Notes under the pieces: generated by a model | The model's input: only the letters and a program-made list of their open reading frames with translations | The model's database searches: none | Told to the model about the DNA's origin: nothing | Translations under genes and position numbers: made by a program | DNA from: Streptomyces griseoluteus | GTDB taxonomy: Bacteria; Actinomycetota; Actinomycetes; Streptomycetales; Streptomycetaceae | Reading direction: 5' to 3' | DNA length: 64,000 bases | Assembly: GCF_004784465.1 (NCBI RefSeq) | Contig: NZ_SRRU01000011.1 | Span: forward strand, 62,001 to 126,000 | Shown: piece by piece, positions 15,475-24,243 of the stretch | Layout of the letters: the number at the start of each line of letters is the position of its first letter | Numbering within the stretch: position 1 is the first letter of the stretch

Positions 15475-16813
15475 CCCGCACACCCCCGGCCGTCGCGGTC
15501 CCGGCCGCCTCCTGCGCGCCGGCATAGGCGTCTACGAGCCGGTCCTCGACACGGTGCCGTCCGAGCGTCCTGTCTACACCCGCTACGGCGGCATCGTGCT
15601 GGCCACCGCGCTGCTGGGCGGTATCTCGGCGGCCGTGGCCCTGGACGCGCTCCTGCAGGGCGCCTCGGTGTGGGTCATGGTGGCGGCCGGGGCGGTGTGG
15701 ACGGCCTTTGTCTACCTCGTCGACAGCTGGCTGGTCTCCAGCACCCACGGCAAGATCGGCCGGTCCCGCAACCGGGCCCTGCTGCCGCGCCTCCTGCTGT
15801 CCATCCTGATCGGACTGGCCCTGGCCGAGCCCCTGTTGTTCCAGGTGTTCGCCCCCGAGATGGACAAGCACCTGACCGAGGGCCGGGACCGCGCGGTCCA
15901 GACGTACTACGGCCGTCTGCTGGCCTGCAATCCGGTCGACGGTACGACAACCCTGGACCGTGCGGACTGCGGCGAGTACCAACTCGGGGTGCGCGGCGCC
16001 CCGGTGGCGCTCAGGAACCAGATCACCGATGTCAAGGACCAGTTGGGGAAGCTCACCGAGCATGTCGCCGACGTCGACCGGCAGCAGGCGAAGCTGAACG
16101 CCGACTCCAACGAGCTGTGCTCCCGGAAGAACTACAAGCGTGTGTCCAATGGCTGGACCGTCACCGAGCAGTGCGAGACCGCCCGCAGGCAGGCTGCCGC
16201 GTACAGCTCGGGCAATGACATCGACCCGGAGCGCGCGAAGGCGACGGAGCTGCGGAGGAGGCTCGACACCCTCGCCGGCCGGATGAAGCAGTCCACCGAG
16301 GAGTACCGCGCCAAGGTGATGGAGAAGGCGCGGGCCGAACGCGCGGACAAGGCGCGGGACTTGCGCGACACCGGTCTGCTCGACCGCGCCGAGGCCCTCT
16401 GGGCCGTCATGACGAGCGCGTTCTACCCCTGTTATTTCGCCGTCGTCCTCCATCTGCTGCTGCTCGTGTTCGACTCCCTGCCGGTCCTGGTGAAGTTCAT
16501 GGCCGGAATCAGCGCCTACGACGTGGCCCTCCACGACCACCTGGCGGGCCTCCGGCGTGAGCGCGATGCGGGCCGGCGCGCGGACGAGGAGCAGGCGCGG
16601 GAGCGGCGGCGGACCGAACTGGCCCTGCTGCGCGCCCGTACCACCGATGAGCGGGAGGCCGCCGAGCACGAGCTCACCCAGGCCCGGGTCCGCCGCGAGA
16701 AGGAGCGCCGAGCCCTCATCGAGGAGCTGACCCGCGTCCTCCTCGCCGAGGAGCCGGAGCGGAATATCCCGTTCCCGGAACAGAATGGTCAGGTACGGTT
16801 CAAGCCACGGTAG
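15464..16813 (+). CDS. DUF4407-like integral membrane protein
   Basis: The 449-residue protein has three N-terminal membrane helices (about 40-63, 68-92, 107-130) and a long extracytoplasmic helical region containing four Cys (about 150-300). A fourth helix (about 318-346) and a charged cytoplasmic coiled-coil tail complete it. This topology is that of DUF4407 proteins. The ATG at 15464 lies inside the 3' end of the SPFH-like gene and follows a very strong GGGAGGGAGG site. Coupled translation suggests the SPFH-like protein and this one form a complex. No enzymatic motif is seen. A structural or stress-signalling membrane role is the most that can be said. Confidence 0.75.
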   Translation: MATDPHTPGRRGPGRLLRAGIGVYEPVLDTVPSERPVYTRYGGIVLATALLGGISAAVALDALLQGASVWVMVAAGAVWTAFVYLVDSWLVSSTHGKIGRSRNRALLPRLLLSILIGLALAEPLLFQVFAPEMDKHLTEGRDRAVQTYYGRLLACNPVDGTTTLDRADCGEYQLGVRGAPVALRNQITDVKDQLGKLTEHVADVDRQQAKLNADSNELCSRKNYKRVSNGWTVTEQCETARRQAAAYSSGNDIDPERAKATELRRRLDTLAGRMKQSTEEYRAKVMEKARAERADKARDLRDTGLLDRAEALWAVMTSAFYPCYFAVVLHLLLLVFDSLPVLVKFMAGISAYDVALHDHLAGLRRERDAGRRADEEQARERRRTELALLRARTTDEREAAEHELTQARVRREKERRALIEELTRVLLAEEPERNIPFPEQNGQVRFKPR

Positions 16814-16822
16814 GGTGCCCCG

Positions 16823-17491
16823 GTGACCACGCAATCGAACGTTTCTTCAGGCTCCCACCCCGGCGCGGACGGTACGGAACCGACACCCGGCGGGACCCTG
16901 TTCACCGAGCCCGTGCTCGTGGTGAACCAGAAGGCCAAGCTCATCGAGCTGACCAACGAGTACAAGGTCATGGACCAGAACGGCCGTGACCTCGGTGCCG
17001 TGGTCGAGGTCGGCCAGGGCGTGCTCCGCAAGATCCTGCGCTTCGTGTCGAGCTGGGACCAGTTCCTCCCCCACCGGCTGGAGATCCGGGACACCCAGGG
17101 CCAGCCGCAGTTGCTGCTCACCCGCCCGGCGAAGATCTTCAAGTCGCGCGTCCTGGTGGCCCGTCCGGACGGCTCGCAGGTCGGTGAGATCGTCCAGCAG
17201 AACATGATCGGCAAGATCAACTTCGCCATGAACGTGGACGGCCACCAGGTCGGCGCGATCAAGGCGGAGAACTGGCGGGCCTGGAACTTCGCCATCGTGG
17301 ACCACGAGGGCACCGAGATCGCCCGTATCACCAAGACCTGGGAAGGTCTGGCCAAGACGCTGTTCACCACGGCGGACAACTACGTCCTCCAGATCCACCG
17401 CCCGCTGTCCGAGCCGCTGCGGAGCCTCGTCGTGGCGACGGCGCTCACCGTGGACACCGCGCTGAAGCAGGACTCGCGCGGCCTGGGCTGA
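16823..17491 (+). CDS. Phospholipid scramblase-like (LURP-one fold) protein
   Basis: The 222-residue protein looks like a bacterial scramblase/LURP-one-related beta-barrel wrapped around a central hydrophobic helix. It has repeated strands such as LFTEPVLVVNQKAKLIEL, YKVMDQNGRDLGAVVEV, LEIRDTQGQPQLLLTRP and FAIVDHEGTEIARITK, and a C-terminal hydrophobic helix (SLVVATALTVDTAL). The start is GTG 16823, 9 bp after the DUF4407-like gene and probably in the same operon. A strong hairpin 20 bp after the stop ends the unit. True membrane scrambling has not been shown for most bacterial members, so the name describes the fold only. Confidence 0.75.
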   Translation: MTTQSNVSSGSHPGADGTEPTPGGTLFTEPVLVVNQKAKLIELTNEYKVMDQNGRDLGAVVEVGQGVLRKILRFVSSWDQFLPHRLEIRDTQGQPQLLLTRPAKIFKSRVLVARPDGSQVGEIVQQNMIGKINFAMNVDGHQVGAIKAENWRAWNFAIVDHEGTEIARITKTWEGLAKTLFTTADNYVLQIHRPLSEPLRSLVVATALTVDTALKQDSRGLG

Positions 17492-17510
17492 CGAGTCCCC
17501 GGGCAGACGT

Positions 17511-17553
17511 ACGAGAGGGCGGCCGGCGCGTCACGCGCCGGCCGCCCTCTCGT
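17511..17553. terminator. 20-bp-stem terminator, bidirectional
   Basis: Positions 17511-17530 and 17534-17553 are perfect complements around a TCA loop. It lies between the scramblase-like gene (+) and the DMT transporter gene (-), and can stop both transcripts. Confidence 0.9.
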
Positions 17554-17575
17554 CTGCAGCCGCTTCGGACCCCGG

Positions 17576-18544
17576 CTACAACCGGGTCAGCCGCCGTGGT
17601 CTCGACCGCCGACGGGTCAGCCTCGGCTCCCGCGTCGCCGTGTGCGGCTCCAGGGCCAGCACCGCCGCCACCGGGTGCTCCTCGTCGTCCGCTCCCGGCG
17701 CGGGCGGTGGCACGGACGCGGTGGCCGGGGTCGCGCGGGTCAGCAGGACCACGCCCCGGGCCGCCAGGGCCGCCCCGGCGAGGGCCAGCAGGATGCCGAC
17801 GGCGCCGCCGTGGAGACCCTGGCCGAGCAGGGTCAGGCCGATGACCGAGGCGGCCAGCGGGTTGGCCAGGGTGACCACCGCGAGCGGGGCACCGAGACCG
17901 CCCCGGTAGGCCGTCTGCGACAGCAGCAGCCCGCCGGTGGCGAACGCGGCCACCAGCACCGCGACCACGATCACCAGCGGGCTCAGCGCCGGGCCGGTGC
18001 CCTCGGTGGCCGCCACCGTCGCGGTCTGGGTGAGCGCGGAGGCGACACCCGAGGCGAACCCGGACGCGGTCGCGTGCCTGAGGCCCGGCCGGGCGCCGGG
18101 GCGGCTCAGGGTGCCGATCACGGCGGTGGTCGTGGCGGCGACCGCCAGCGCCGAGGGCAGGCTCAGCGCCCGCTGGGGCGCCGGACCGGAGGCCGCCGTC
18201 AGCAGCGCGCCCAGCCCGAGCAGCGTCAGCGCCGTACCTCGCCACTCCAGCGCGGTGACCCGGCGTCCGGCCGCCCGCGCGCCGAGCGGCACCGCCGCGA
18301 CCAGGGTCAGGGCGCCCAGCGGCTGGACCACGGTGAGCGGGCCGTACCGCAGGGCGACGACGTGCAGCAGGGCGGCGCCCGCGTTCAGGCCCACCGCCGA
18401 CCACCAGGCGCCGGTGCTCAGCATCCGCAGCAGGCCCGCGTCCGAGTTCCGGGAAGCGAGGCGCTCCTGCGCGACGGCCGCCGAAGCGTAGGCGACGGCC
18501 GATATCAGGGACAGGCCGATGGCGACCGGCAGCGCGCCGCTCAT
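17576..18544 (-). CDS. DMT-superfamily (EamA-like) transporter
   Basis: The 322-residue membrane protein has about nine to ten hydrophobic helices arranged as two homologous halves, the pattern of drug/metabolite exporters. The first helix is PVAIGLSLISAVAYASAAVA, and the tail after about residue 270 is polar, Pro- and Arg-rich and cytoplasmic. Its start codon overlaps the stop of the PAP2 gene by ATGA, so both are read from one transcript starting at the operator region 19413-19471. The substrate is unknown. Confidence 0.85.
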   Translation of the reverse strand: MSGALPVAIGLSLISAVAYASAAVAQERLASRNSDAGLLRMLSTGAWWSAVGLNAGAALLHVVALRYGPLTVVQPLGALTLVAAVPLGARAAGRRVTALEWRGTALTLLGLGALLTAASGPAPQRALSLPSALAVAATTTAVIGTLSRPGARPGLRHATASGFASGVASALTQTATVAATEGTGPALSPLVIVVAVLVAAFATGGLLLSQTAYRGGLGAPLAVVTLANPLAASVIGLTLLGQGLHGGAVGILLALAGAALAARGVVLLTRATPATASVPPPAPGADDEEHPVAAVLALEPHTATREPRLTRRRSRPRRLTRL

Positions 18545-19341
18545 CGGGCCGGTCCCGCGAGCGCGGTGTCCTGCGGAAGGAGCCGGAGCCGGGCGGTGCC
18601 CGCGTTCCGCGGTCCCGCGGTGCGGTGCGGGGCGGGGATCAGGGCCAGCGCGGTGACCAGCAGGGCCGTCGCCACGATCGAGTCCAGCCAGTAGTGGTTA
18701 GCGGTGCCCACGATCACCGCCAGGGTGACCAGTGGGTGCAGCAGCCACAGCCAGCGCCAGCGGGACCTGGTGGCGGCGATCAGGCCGACGGCCACCATCA
18801 GCGCCCAGCCGAAGTGCAGCGAGGGCATCGCGGCGAACTGGTTGGAGAGGTGGTCGCGGGCGGGCGGCCCGTACACCGAGGGGCCGTATATCCGGGCGGT
18901 GTCCAGCAGGCCGGTGCCGCTGAGCATCCTCGGCGGGGCCAGCGGGAAGGTGAAGGTCAGCACCAGCGCCGCGCTCGTCACCAGCGCCAGGACCCGGCGG
19001 GCCCGGACGTAGTGGGCGGGGCGGCGCAGATACAGCCAGACCAGGAAGGCGACGGTGGCCGGGAAGTGCACGGTGGCGTAGTAGGTGTTCGCCAGGTGGA
19101 CCAGGGCGTCGCCGTGCAGCAGCGCCGACTGGACGTCCGTCTCGGACGGCAGATGGACGGTGCGCTCCAGGTGCCAGACCCGGTGGGCGTCGCGGAAGGC
19201 GTCCGAGGTGTGGCCGTCGGCGAGCCGCCGTCCGAGCTTGTAGACCAAGAAGAGCCCCGCGACGAGCAGGAACTCCCGCAGGAGCGGTGGCCGGACCGTT
19301 GAGTCCGGTTCCGTTCCGGCGGGCTCGGATCGGGCGTTCAT
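18541..19341 (-). CDS. PAP2-superfamily membrane phosphatase (inositolphosphotransferase-like)
   Basis: The 266-residue protein has five to six membrane helices and the phosphatase signature in the form RMLSGTG, AAMPSLHFGWALMV and GTANHYWLDSI. The two conserved His residues sit in PSLH and NHYWLD. This matches the Aur1/PAP2 branch acting on lipid phosphates or phosphoinositol lipids. The ATG at 19341 was chosen because upstream codons run into the operator. It is the first gene of a two-gene operon with the DMT transporter, divergent from a TetR gene and separated from it by four GTACCGATAC-type sites. TetR control is therefore likely. Confidence 0.85.
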   Translation of the reverse strand: MNARSEPAGTEPDSTVRPPLLREFLLVAGLFLVYKLGRRLADGHTSDAFRDAHRVWHLERTVHLPSETDVQSALLHGDALVHLANTYYATVHFPATVAFLVWLYLRRPAHYVRARRVLALVTSAALVLTFTFPLAPPRMLSGTGLLDTARIYGPSVYGPPARDHLSNQFAAMPSLHFGWALMVAVGLIAATRSRWRWLWLLHPLVTLAVIVGTANHYWLDSIVATALLVTALALIPAPHRTAGPRNAGTARLRLLPQDTALAGPAR

Positions 19342-19412
19342 CCCCCGGCCCCCTTCACTGACGGTGGTGCGTGCTGGGTCCGGACGGCTTCCGAACTCAG
19401 CGATACGTTTGC

Positions 19413-19471
19413 GTACCGATACGCTAGTGTACCGATACGGTCGAGTACCGGTACACTGCCGTATCGGTACA
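19413..19471. promoter_or_regulatory. Nested TetR operator array between PAP2 and TetR genes
   Basis: GTACCGATAC occurs at 19413-19422 and 19429-19438, its complement GTATCGGTAC at 19461-19470, and the self-complementary GTACCGGTAC at 19445-19454. The 13-bp arms at 19428-19440 and 19459-19471 are exact inverses and share their axis with the central 10-mer. The array covers the divergent promoter region, so the TetR protein probably represses both itself and the PAP2-DMT operon. Confidence 0.85.
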
Positions 19472-19528
19472 GTGCGACACACTGGAATCAGGCAGCACAC
19501 ACCGGGGACGAGTGAGGGGAAGCCAGGT

Positions 19529-20158
19529 ATGACGTCGCAGGCCGCGGACGAACCCGAGACGGTCGTCGCTTCGCGCCGCTCCAAGCTCACGCCCGAGCGT
19601 GAGCAGGAGTTCTTCGACGCCGTCCTCGACCAGATCCGCCACTGCGGCTACGAGTCCGTCACCATGGAGGGCATCGCCGCCAGCACCCGGTGCAGCAAGT
19701 CCACGCTCTACCGGCAGTGGAAGACCAAGCCCCAGTTCGTCGCCGCCGCGCTGCGCGCCAGCCGCAGGGTGCGGTTCGCCGGTATCGACACCGGCTCGCT
19801 CACCGAGGACCTGCGGCAGGCCGCGCGGGCCGCGGGGGACTGGTCGGGCAAGGACACCCGGCTGCTCCAGTCGCTGGGGCACGCCCTCACCGACGACCGC
19901 GAACTGGCCGAGGCGCTGCGCGAGGCGCTGGTCCACCCGGAGATCGCCGCGCTCCAGGAGATGCTGGAGCGGGGCGTGGCGCGGGGCGAGGTCCCGGCGG
20001 GCCACCCCGCGCTGGAGTACGTACCGGCGATGATGTTCGGCGTCCTGCGCGTGCGTCCCGTGCTGTGCGGGCAGTACGCCGACGCCGACTACCTGGCAGG
20101 GTTCGTGGAGGCCGTCGTGCTTCCGGCGCTCGGCCTGACGAGGAATCCGGCCGAGTAG
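19529..20158 (+). CDS. TetR/AcrR-family repressor
   Basis: The 209-residue protein has the TetR HTH at about residues 28-70 (YESVTMEGIAASTRCSKSTL then YRQWKTK) and a helical ligand domain resembling TetR_C family 11. The ATG at 19529 fits the usual 20-30 residue lead before the HTH. It is divergent from the PAP2-DMT operon, and the nested palindromes in between are its most likely binding sites. The ligand may be a compound exported by the DMT protein or a lipid, but this is inference. Confidence 0.9.
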   Translation: MTSQAADEPETVVASRRSKLTPEREQEFFDAVLDQIRHCGYESVTMEGIAASTRCSKSTLYRQWKTKPQFVAAALRASRRVRFAGIDTGSLTEDLRQAARAAGDWSGKDTRLLQSLGHALTDDRELAEALREALVHPEIAALQEMLERGVARGEVPAGHPALEYVPAMMFGVLRVRPVLCGQYADADYLAGFVEAVVLPALGLTRNPAE

Positions 20159-20248
20159 GCCGGTACAGACCCCAGGCCGCCGTTCACGGGATGACTGAAC
20201 GGTGACCTGGACGCGCCGCACCGTGGGGACGGGGGCGGCGCACGCCCA

Positions 20249-20293
20249 GGCCGGGCGGGGTTCCCCTTGAGCGGAGGGGAATTCCGCCCGGCC
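20249..20293. terminator. 19-bp-stem terminator between convergent genes
   Basis: Positions 20249-20267 pair with 20275-20293 across a 7-base loop, with only two G-U wobbles. It serves the TetR gene (+) and the DUF2510 gene (-). Confidence 0.85.
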
Positions 20294-20329
20294 CGGACTT
20301 CTTCGGCGGACTTCTTCAGCGGGCCGGGT

Positions 20330-21262
20330 TCAGACGTCCTGGCCGGAGCCCCCGCCGGAAGACACCCTGATCCCCTTGAGGATCTCGTCCATCACCGCCG
20401 TGGACTGCCCCACGTCCAGCCCGAAGCGCACCACCAGCATGCGGCTCGGATCGGCGGGCGAGGGGAACGCGGCCGACTCCACATAGCCGTCGGCGCCCTT
20501 GCTGGTGACCGCCTTCCAGCGCACCAGATAGCCCTTCTGCCCGGCCACCGTCACCGCCCGCGACGCCAGCACCTGGTGCGAGGTGATGCCGCCGTAGGAG
20601 TTCCCGCCGTACGACTCCTCGGCGTTGGCCGCGACATCGGCCTTGGCGACCGCCTCCGCCGTCTCGCCGCGCGTGCCCAGCACACGGGCCGGCGCCGAGT
20701 ACGCGCCGCCCGCAGTGCAGTTCTTGGAGGTGTCGCCGGGACACTTGTAGGACTTGTCCGAGGTCACCTGGGCACCGATGGCGAACGCCTGGCCGGTCCA
20801 GCCCTCGGGCACCGGCATGCTGATCCCGTTGACCGGGTCCAGCAGGGTGCCGCCGCCGCGCACCTTGGGCGCGGCCGACCGGTCGGGGGACGGCGACTCC
20901 TGCGGGTCGCCCGGTCCCTCCTGGCGGCGCTCCTGCCCCTGCCGGGGGCGCGAGTCGGCGCGGTCGCCCCCGCCGGGGTCCTTGGCCAGCGCGTAGACGC
21001 CGACCCCGACGCACGCCAGCACCGCGGCCGCCGCCGCGACGGCTATGCCGGTGCGCAGTCCGCGCCGGTTCCCGGCCGGGGGCTGCGGGGGGTATCCACC
21101 GTAGGCGTACGGGGGGTGCGCGGGCGGGGGAGCGGCCTGGGCCGTCCCGGCCGGACGGACCTCGGCCGTCCAGGCGTTGCCGTCCCACCAGCGCTCGGTG
21201 GGCGGAGCGTCGTGCGTCTGTCCGGGGTCGGGATACCAGCCGGGAGGAGTCACCTGCGTCAT
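20330..21262 (-). CDS. DUF2510-domain single-pass membrane protein
   Basis: The roughly 310-residue protein begins with a DUF2510 motif (PPGWYPDPGQ, then ERWWDGNAWT) and a Pro/Tyr/Gly-rich linker. One membrane helix (about 80-100) leads into an extracytoplasmic region with a Pro/Ser/Gln-rich stalk. A C-terminal domain (about 155-305) follows that is predicted to be mixed alpha/beta, with two Cys spaced CPGDTSKNC, possibly a disulfide. This architecture is common in Streptomyces for surface proteins of unknown job. The start could be 21262 or 21268, since two ATGs lie together and no strong ribosome site is seen. The interval up to 21557 holds only promoters and a short AGCCGGG/CCCGGCT repeat (21435-21454). 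Confidence 0.75.
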   Translation of the reverse strand: MTQVTPPGWYPDPGQTHDAPPTERWWDGNAWTAEVRPAGTAQAAPPPAHPPYAYGGYPPQPPAGNRRGLRTGIAVAAAAAVLACVGVGVYALAKDPGGGDRADSRPRQGQERRQEGPGDPQESPSPDRSAAPKVRGGGTLLDPVNGISMPVPEGWTGQAFAIGAQVTSDKSYKCPGDTSKNCTAGGAYSAPARVLGTRGETAEAVAKADVAANAEESYGGNSYGGITSHQVLASRAVTVAGQKGYLVRWKAVTSKGADGYVESAAFPSPADPSRMLVVRFGLDVGQSTAVMDEILKGIRVSSGGGSGQDV

Positions 21263-21557
21263 GGGCATACCGTATGAGGAGTCGGTGAAAGCCGGATGAG
21301 AGCACCCGCCCACGGGCCCCCCGAGCCCCGGTACCGATTCACAGGTTTATCCGATTCCTGGTCAATAAGTGCCGTGATGAACAGCGTTGACGTACGCAAG
21401 GGCACAAACCGGCCGGTCGGGAGGGGTGTTCGTCAGCCGGGCCGGAACCCGGCTCACCCAGCGGGGCAACACCTGCCCGGAGCGGGCGCCAAGGGCCCGT
21501 TCGGACGGCTACGCTCGTTCTTCGTACGCCGTTCGGACCACCTGCGGAGGTAACGGG

Positions 21558-24236
21558 ATGACGGAGGAGCGGCCACAGGCGGTCGCCTCGGGCTATCTGT
21601 GGGAGCGGGAAGCGGAGATCGCCGCCGTCACCGAGGCGATCGAGCTGCTGTGCGCCGACCGCGAGTCCGCCGGCAGCCTCCTCCTCTTCCGTGGCGAGGC
21701 CGGACTCGGCAAGACCGCCCTGCTCGCCGAGATACGCCGCATCGCCGAACGCCGTGGCTGCGTGGTCTGGTCGGCCCGCGCCGGCGAGACCCTCAAGTCC
21801 GTCCCGTTCCACGTCCTGCGCCAGCTCCTCCAGCCCGCGCTCGCCGCCCTCACCCAGGACGAGGCCCGCGACTACCTCGGCTCCTGGTACGACATCTCCG
21901 GCCCCGCCCTCGGCATCGTGGAGCCCGGCGAGGGCAGCCCCGACCCGAGCTACGTGTGCGACGGACTCGTGTACGCGGTCCGCCGCCTCGCCTCCCGCAC
22001 CTATCCGCTGGTCCTCCTGGTCGACGACGCCCACTGGGCCGACCTGGAGACGCTGCGCTGGCTCGCCGCCTTCGCCGAGCGTCTGGCCGACCTGCCCGTG
22101 CTCGTGGTGGTCGCCCGCAGGCCCGGCGAGGCCCACGGCGAGAGCGCCCGCCTGCTGGACGAGATCGCCGCCGCCGGCCGCCCCGTGAGCAACCTCAGCG
22201 CGCTCACCCCGCAGGCAACCGCCGGACTCACCCGCGCCACCGTCGGCCCGCAGGCCGACGACCCGTTCTGCCGCGAGGTCTGGGCCGTCACCGGCGGCAA
22301 CGCCTACGACACCGTCGAACTCCTCGCCAAGGTCCGCGACCGCGAACTCCAGCCCCGGGAGGACCGAGCCGCCGAACTGCGCGACCTCAACCGCTCCGCG
22401 CGCGGCGGCGGACTCGTCAGCCGGCTCCAGGAACTCGGCGTGGAGCCCACCAAGTTCGCCTGGGCGGCCGCCATCCTCGGCACCGGCAGCCCGGTCGGCC
22501 TGGTCGCCCGGCTCGCCATGATGGACGCCGGCACCGCCGCCCGCTGTGCCGAGCTGCTCTGCGACGCCCGCATCCTCGCCGAGGTCGTCCCCGACCCGGC
22601 CACGCCCCAGCCCCAGGACGTCACCCTGGAGTTCGTGCACCCCCTGATCGCCTCCGCCGTCTACGACTCCATCACGGACGCGATGCGCACCGCCATGCAC
22701 GGCATCGCCGCGAACATCGTCGCCGAGACCGGACGCAGCGCCGCCGAGGCCGCCCGCCACCTGCTCAGGGTGCACCCCGAGGGCGACGAGACCCTGGTCG
22801 AGCAACTGCGCGAGGCCGCCCGCGAACACCTCGCCGTCGGCGCCCCCGACGCCGCCTGCACCTGCCTCGAACGCGCCCTGGCTGAACCTCCGTTGCCCGA
22901 GGTGCGGGCGCAGGTGCTGTACGAACTGGGCCGCGCCAGGCTGCTGTCGGCGCCCGCCCTCACCATCGAGCACCTGCGCGACGCCCTCGCCGCCCCCGGA
23001 CTCGACAGCGCCCAGCGCGTGGACGCCTCCATCCGGCTCTCCCAGGCCCTGCTCCACAACGACCAGTTGGAGGAGGCCGTCCGTACCGTGGAGGCCGAGG
23101 CCGACCGGCACGAACCGGGCCCGGTACGGATGCGGCTCCAGGCCGTGCAGTTCACCTGGGAGGCCGTGCACGGCGAGACCGTCTCCCCGGAACGCTCCCG
23201 GCGCCTGGCCGAACTCGCCGCCACCTGCACCGGACGCGACAACTCCGAGCGCGCCCTGCTGATCCTGCGCGGCTTCGACGCCATGACCCACGGCGAGAAC
23301 GCCGAGCTGGTGGTCGAGCTGTGCGACCGCGCCCTGGTCAACGGCCGCCTCGCCCCCGGCCTCGGCTGGACCGACGACGAGTGGGGCGTCGAGCTGCTGA
23401 TGATGCTCGGCAGCGCCTACGCCCACACCGACCGGCTCGACCGCGCCGAGAGCCTCTTCTCCGAGGCCCTGCGCGCCTACACCCGCGCCGGCTGGCACGG
23501 CGGCCACCTCTCCATGGCCAACGCCTACCTCGGCCTCGCCTACCGCAGGCAGGGCAAGCTGCAGGACGCCGAGGCCGCGCTGCGCGAGGCGCTCCGGCTG
23601 GCCGAGCGGGTCGGCCGGGGCCTCCCGCTGTACTGGTCGGCGACCTGCGGCCTGGTCGACATCCTGCTCGCCCGCGGCCATGTCGCCCAGGCGTGGACCA
23701 TCGCCGAGCAGTACGGCTTCGCTCCGCCCTACCCGTCCACCATCGTGCTGCCCGACATCCGCTCCGTACGCGGACGCCTGCTGCTCGCCGTGGGCCGGAC
23801 CGAGGAGGGCATCAACGAGCTGGAGGCCGCCGAGAAGGCCGCCGCCTCCCGCGGCGGTCACAACCCGGTGCTCGCGCCGTGGGCCGTCGACCTGGCCCGC
23901 GCCCTCGCCCCGCACGACCCGGAACGGGCCCGCGGGCTCGTCACCGACGCCCGCCGCCAGGCCGAGCGGTTCGGCACCGACACCGCCATAGGAGAGGCCC
24001 TGCGCTGCGCCGCAGCCCTGGAGACCGGCCCGCGCGCCGAACGCCTCGCCGCCAAGGCCGTCGCCTATCTGGAGGCGTCACCGTGCCAGTACGAGCACGC
24101 CGCCGCCCGCGTCGAGCACGGCATCCTCGCCCGCTCCCGCGCCGAACTCACCCGCGGTCTCGACCTGGCCCAGGCGTGCGGCGCCGACGGACTCGTGGCC
24201 CGCGCGAGCGGAGCGCTGGAACACCTCGGCGGCTGA
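21558..24236 (+). CDS. LAL/AfsR-like ATPase with TPR region, lacking the LuxR HTH
   Basis: The 892-residue protein has an N-terminal AAA/STAND-like ATPase domain, with Walker A GEAGLGKT (46-53), a Walker B-type VLLVDDAHWADLETLRWL (about residue 152) and a winged-helix-like region up to about 420. A long TPR-like helical region follows to the end. Large LAL regulators (MalT-like) of this length finish with a LuxR-type HTH, but this chain ends in ASGALEHLGG with none. It may work as an ATP-dependent sensor through protein contacts, or have lost its DNA-binding end. The ATG at 21558 has GGAGG 8 bp upstream. The stop lies 7 bp from the end of ligC on the other strand. Confidence 0.85.
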   Translation: MTEERPQAVASGYLWEREAEIAAVTEAIELLCADRESAGSLLLFRGEAGLGKTALLAEIRRIAERRGCVVWSARAGETLKSVPFHVLRQLLQPALAALTQDEARDYLGSWYDISGPALGIVEPGEGSPDPSYVCDGLVYAVRRLASRTYPLVLLVDDAHWADLETLRWLAAFAERLADLPVLVVVARRPGEAHGESARLLDEIAAAGRPVSNLSALTPQATAGLTRATVGPQADDPFCREVWAVTGGNAYDTVELLAKVRDRELQPREDRAAELRDLNRSARGGGLVSRLQELGVEPTKFAWAAAILGTGSPVGLVARLAMMDAGTAARCAELLCDARILAEVVPDPATPQPQDVTLEFVHPLIASAVYDSITDAMRTAMHGIAANIVAETGRSAAEAARHLLRVHPEGDETLVEQLREAAREHLAVGAPDAACTCLERALAEPPLPEVRAQVLYELGRARLLSAPALTIEHLRDALAAPGLDSAQRVDASIRLSQALLHNDQLEEAVRTVEAEADRHEPGPVRMRLQAVQFTWEAVHGETVSPERSRRLAELAATCTGRDNSERALLILRGFDAMTHGENAELVVELCDRALVNGRLAPGLGWTDDEWGVELLMMLGSAYAHTDRLDRAESLFSEALRAYTRAGWHGGHLSMANAYLGLAYRRQGKLQDAEAALREALRLAERVGRGLPLYWSATCGLVDILLARGHVAQAWTIAEQYGFAPPYPSTIVLPDIRSVRGRLLLAVGRTEEGINELEAAEKAAASRGGHNPVLAPWAVDLARALAPHDPERARGLVTDARRQAERFGTDTAIGEALRCAAALETGPRAERLAAKAVAYLEASPCQYEHAAARVEHGILARSRAELTRGLDLAQACGADGLVARASGALEHLGG

Positions 24237-24243
24237 AGCCGGC

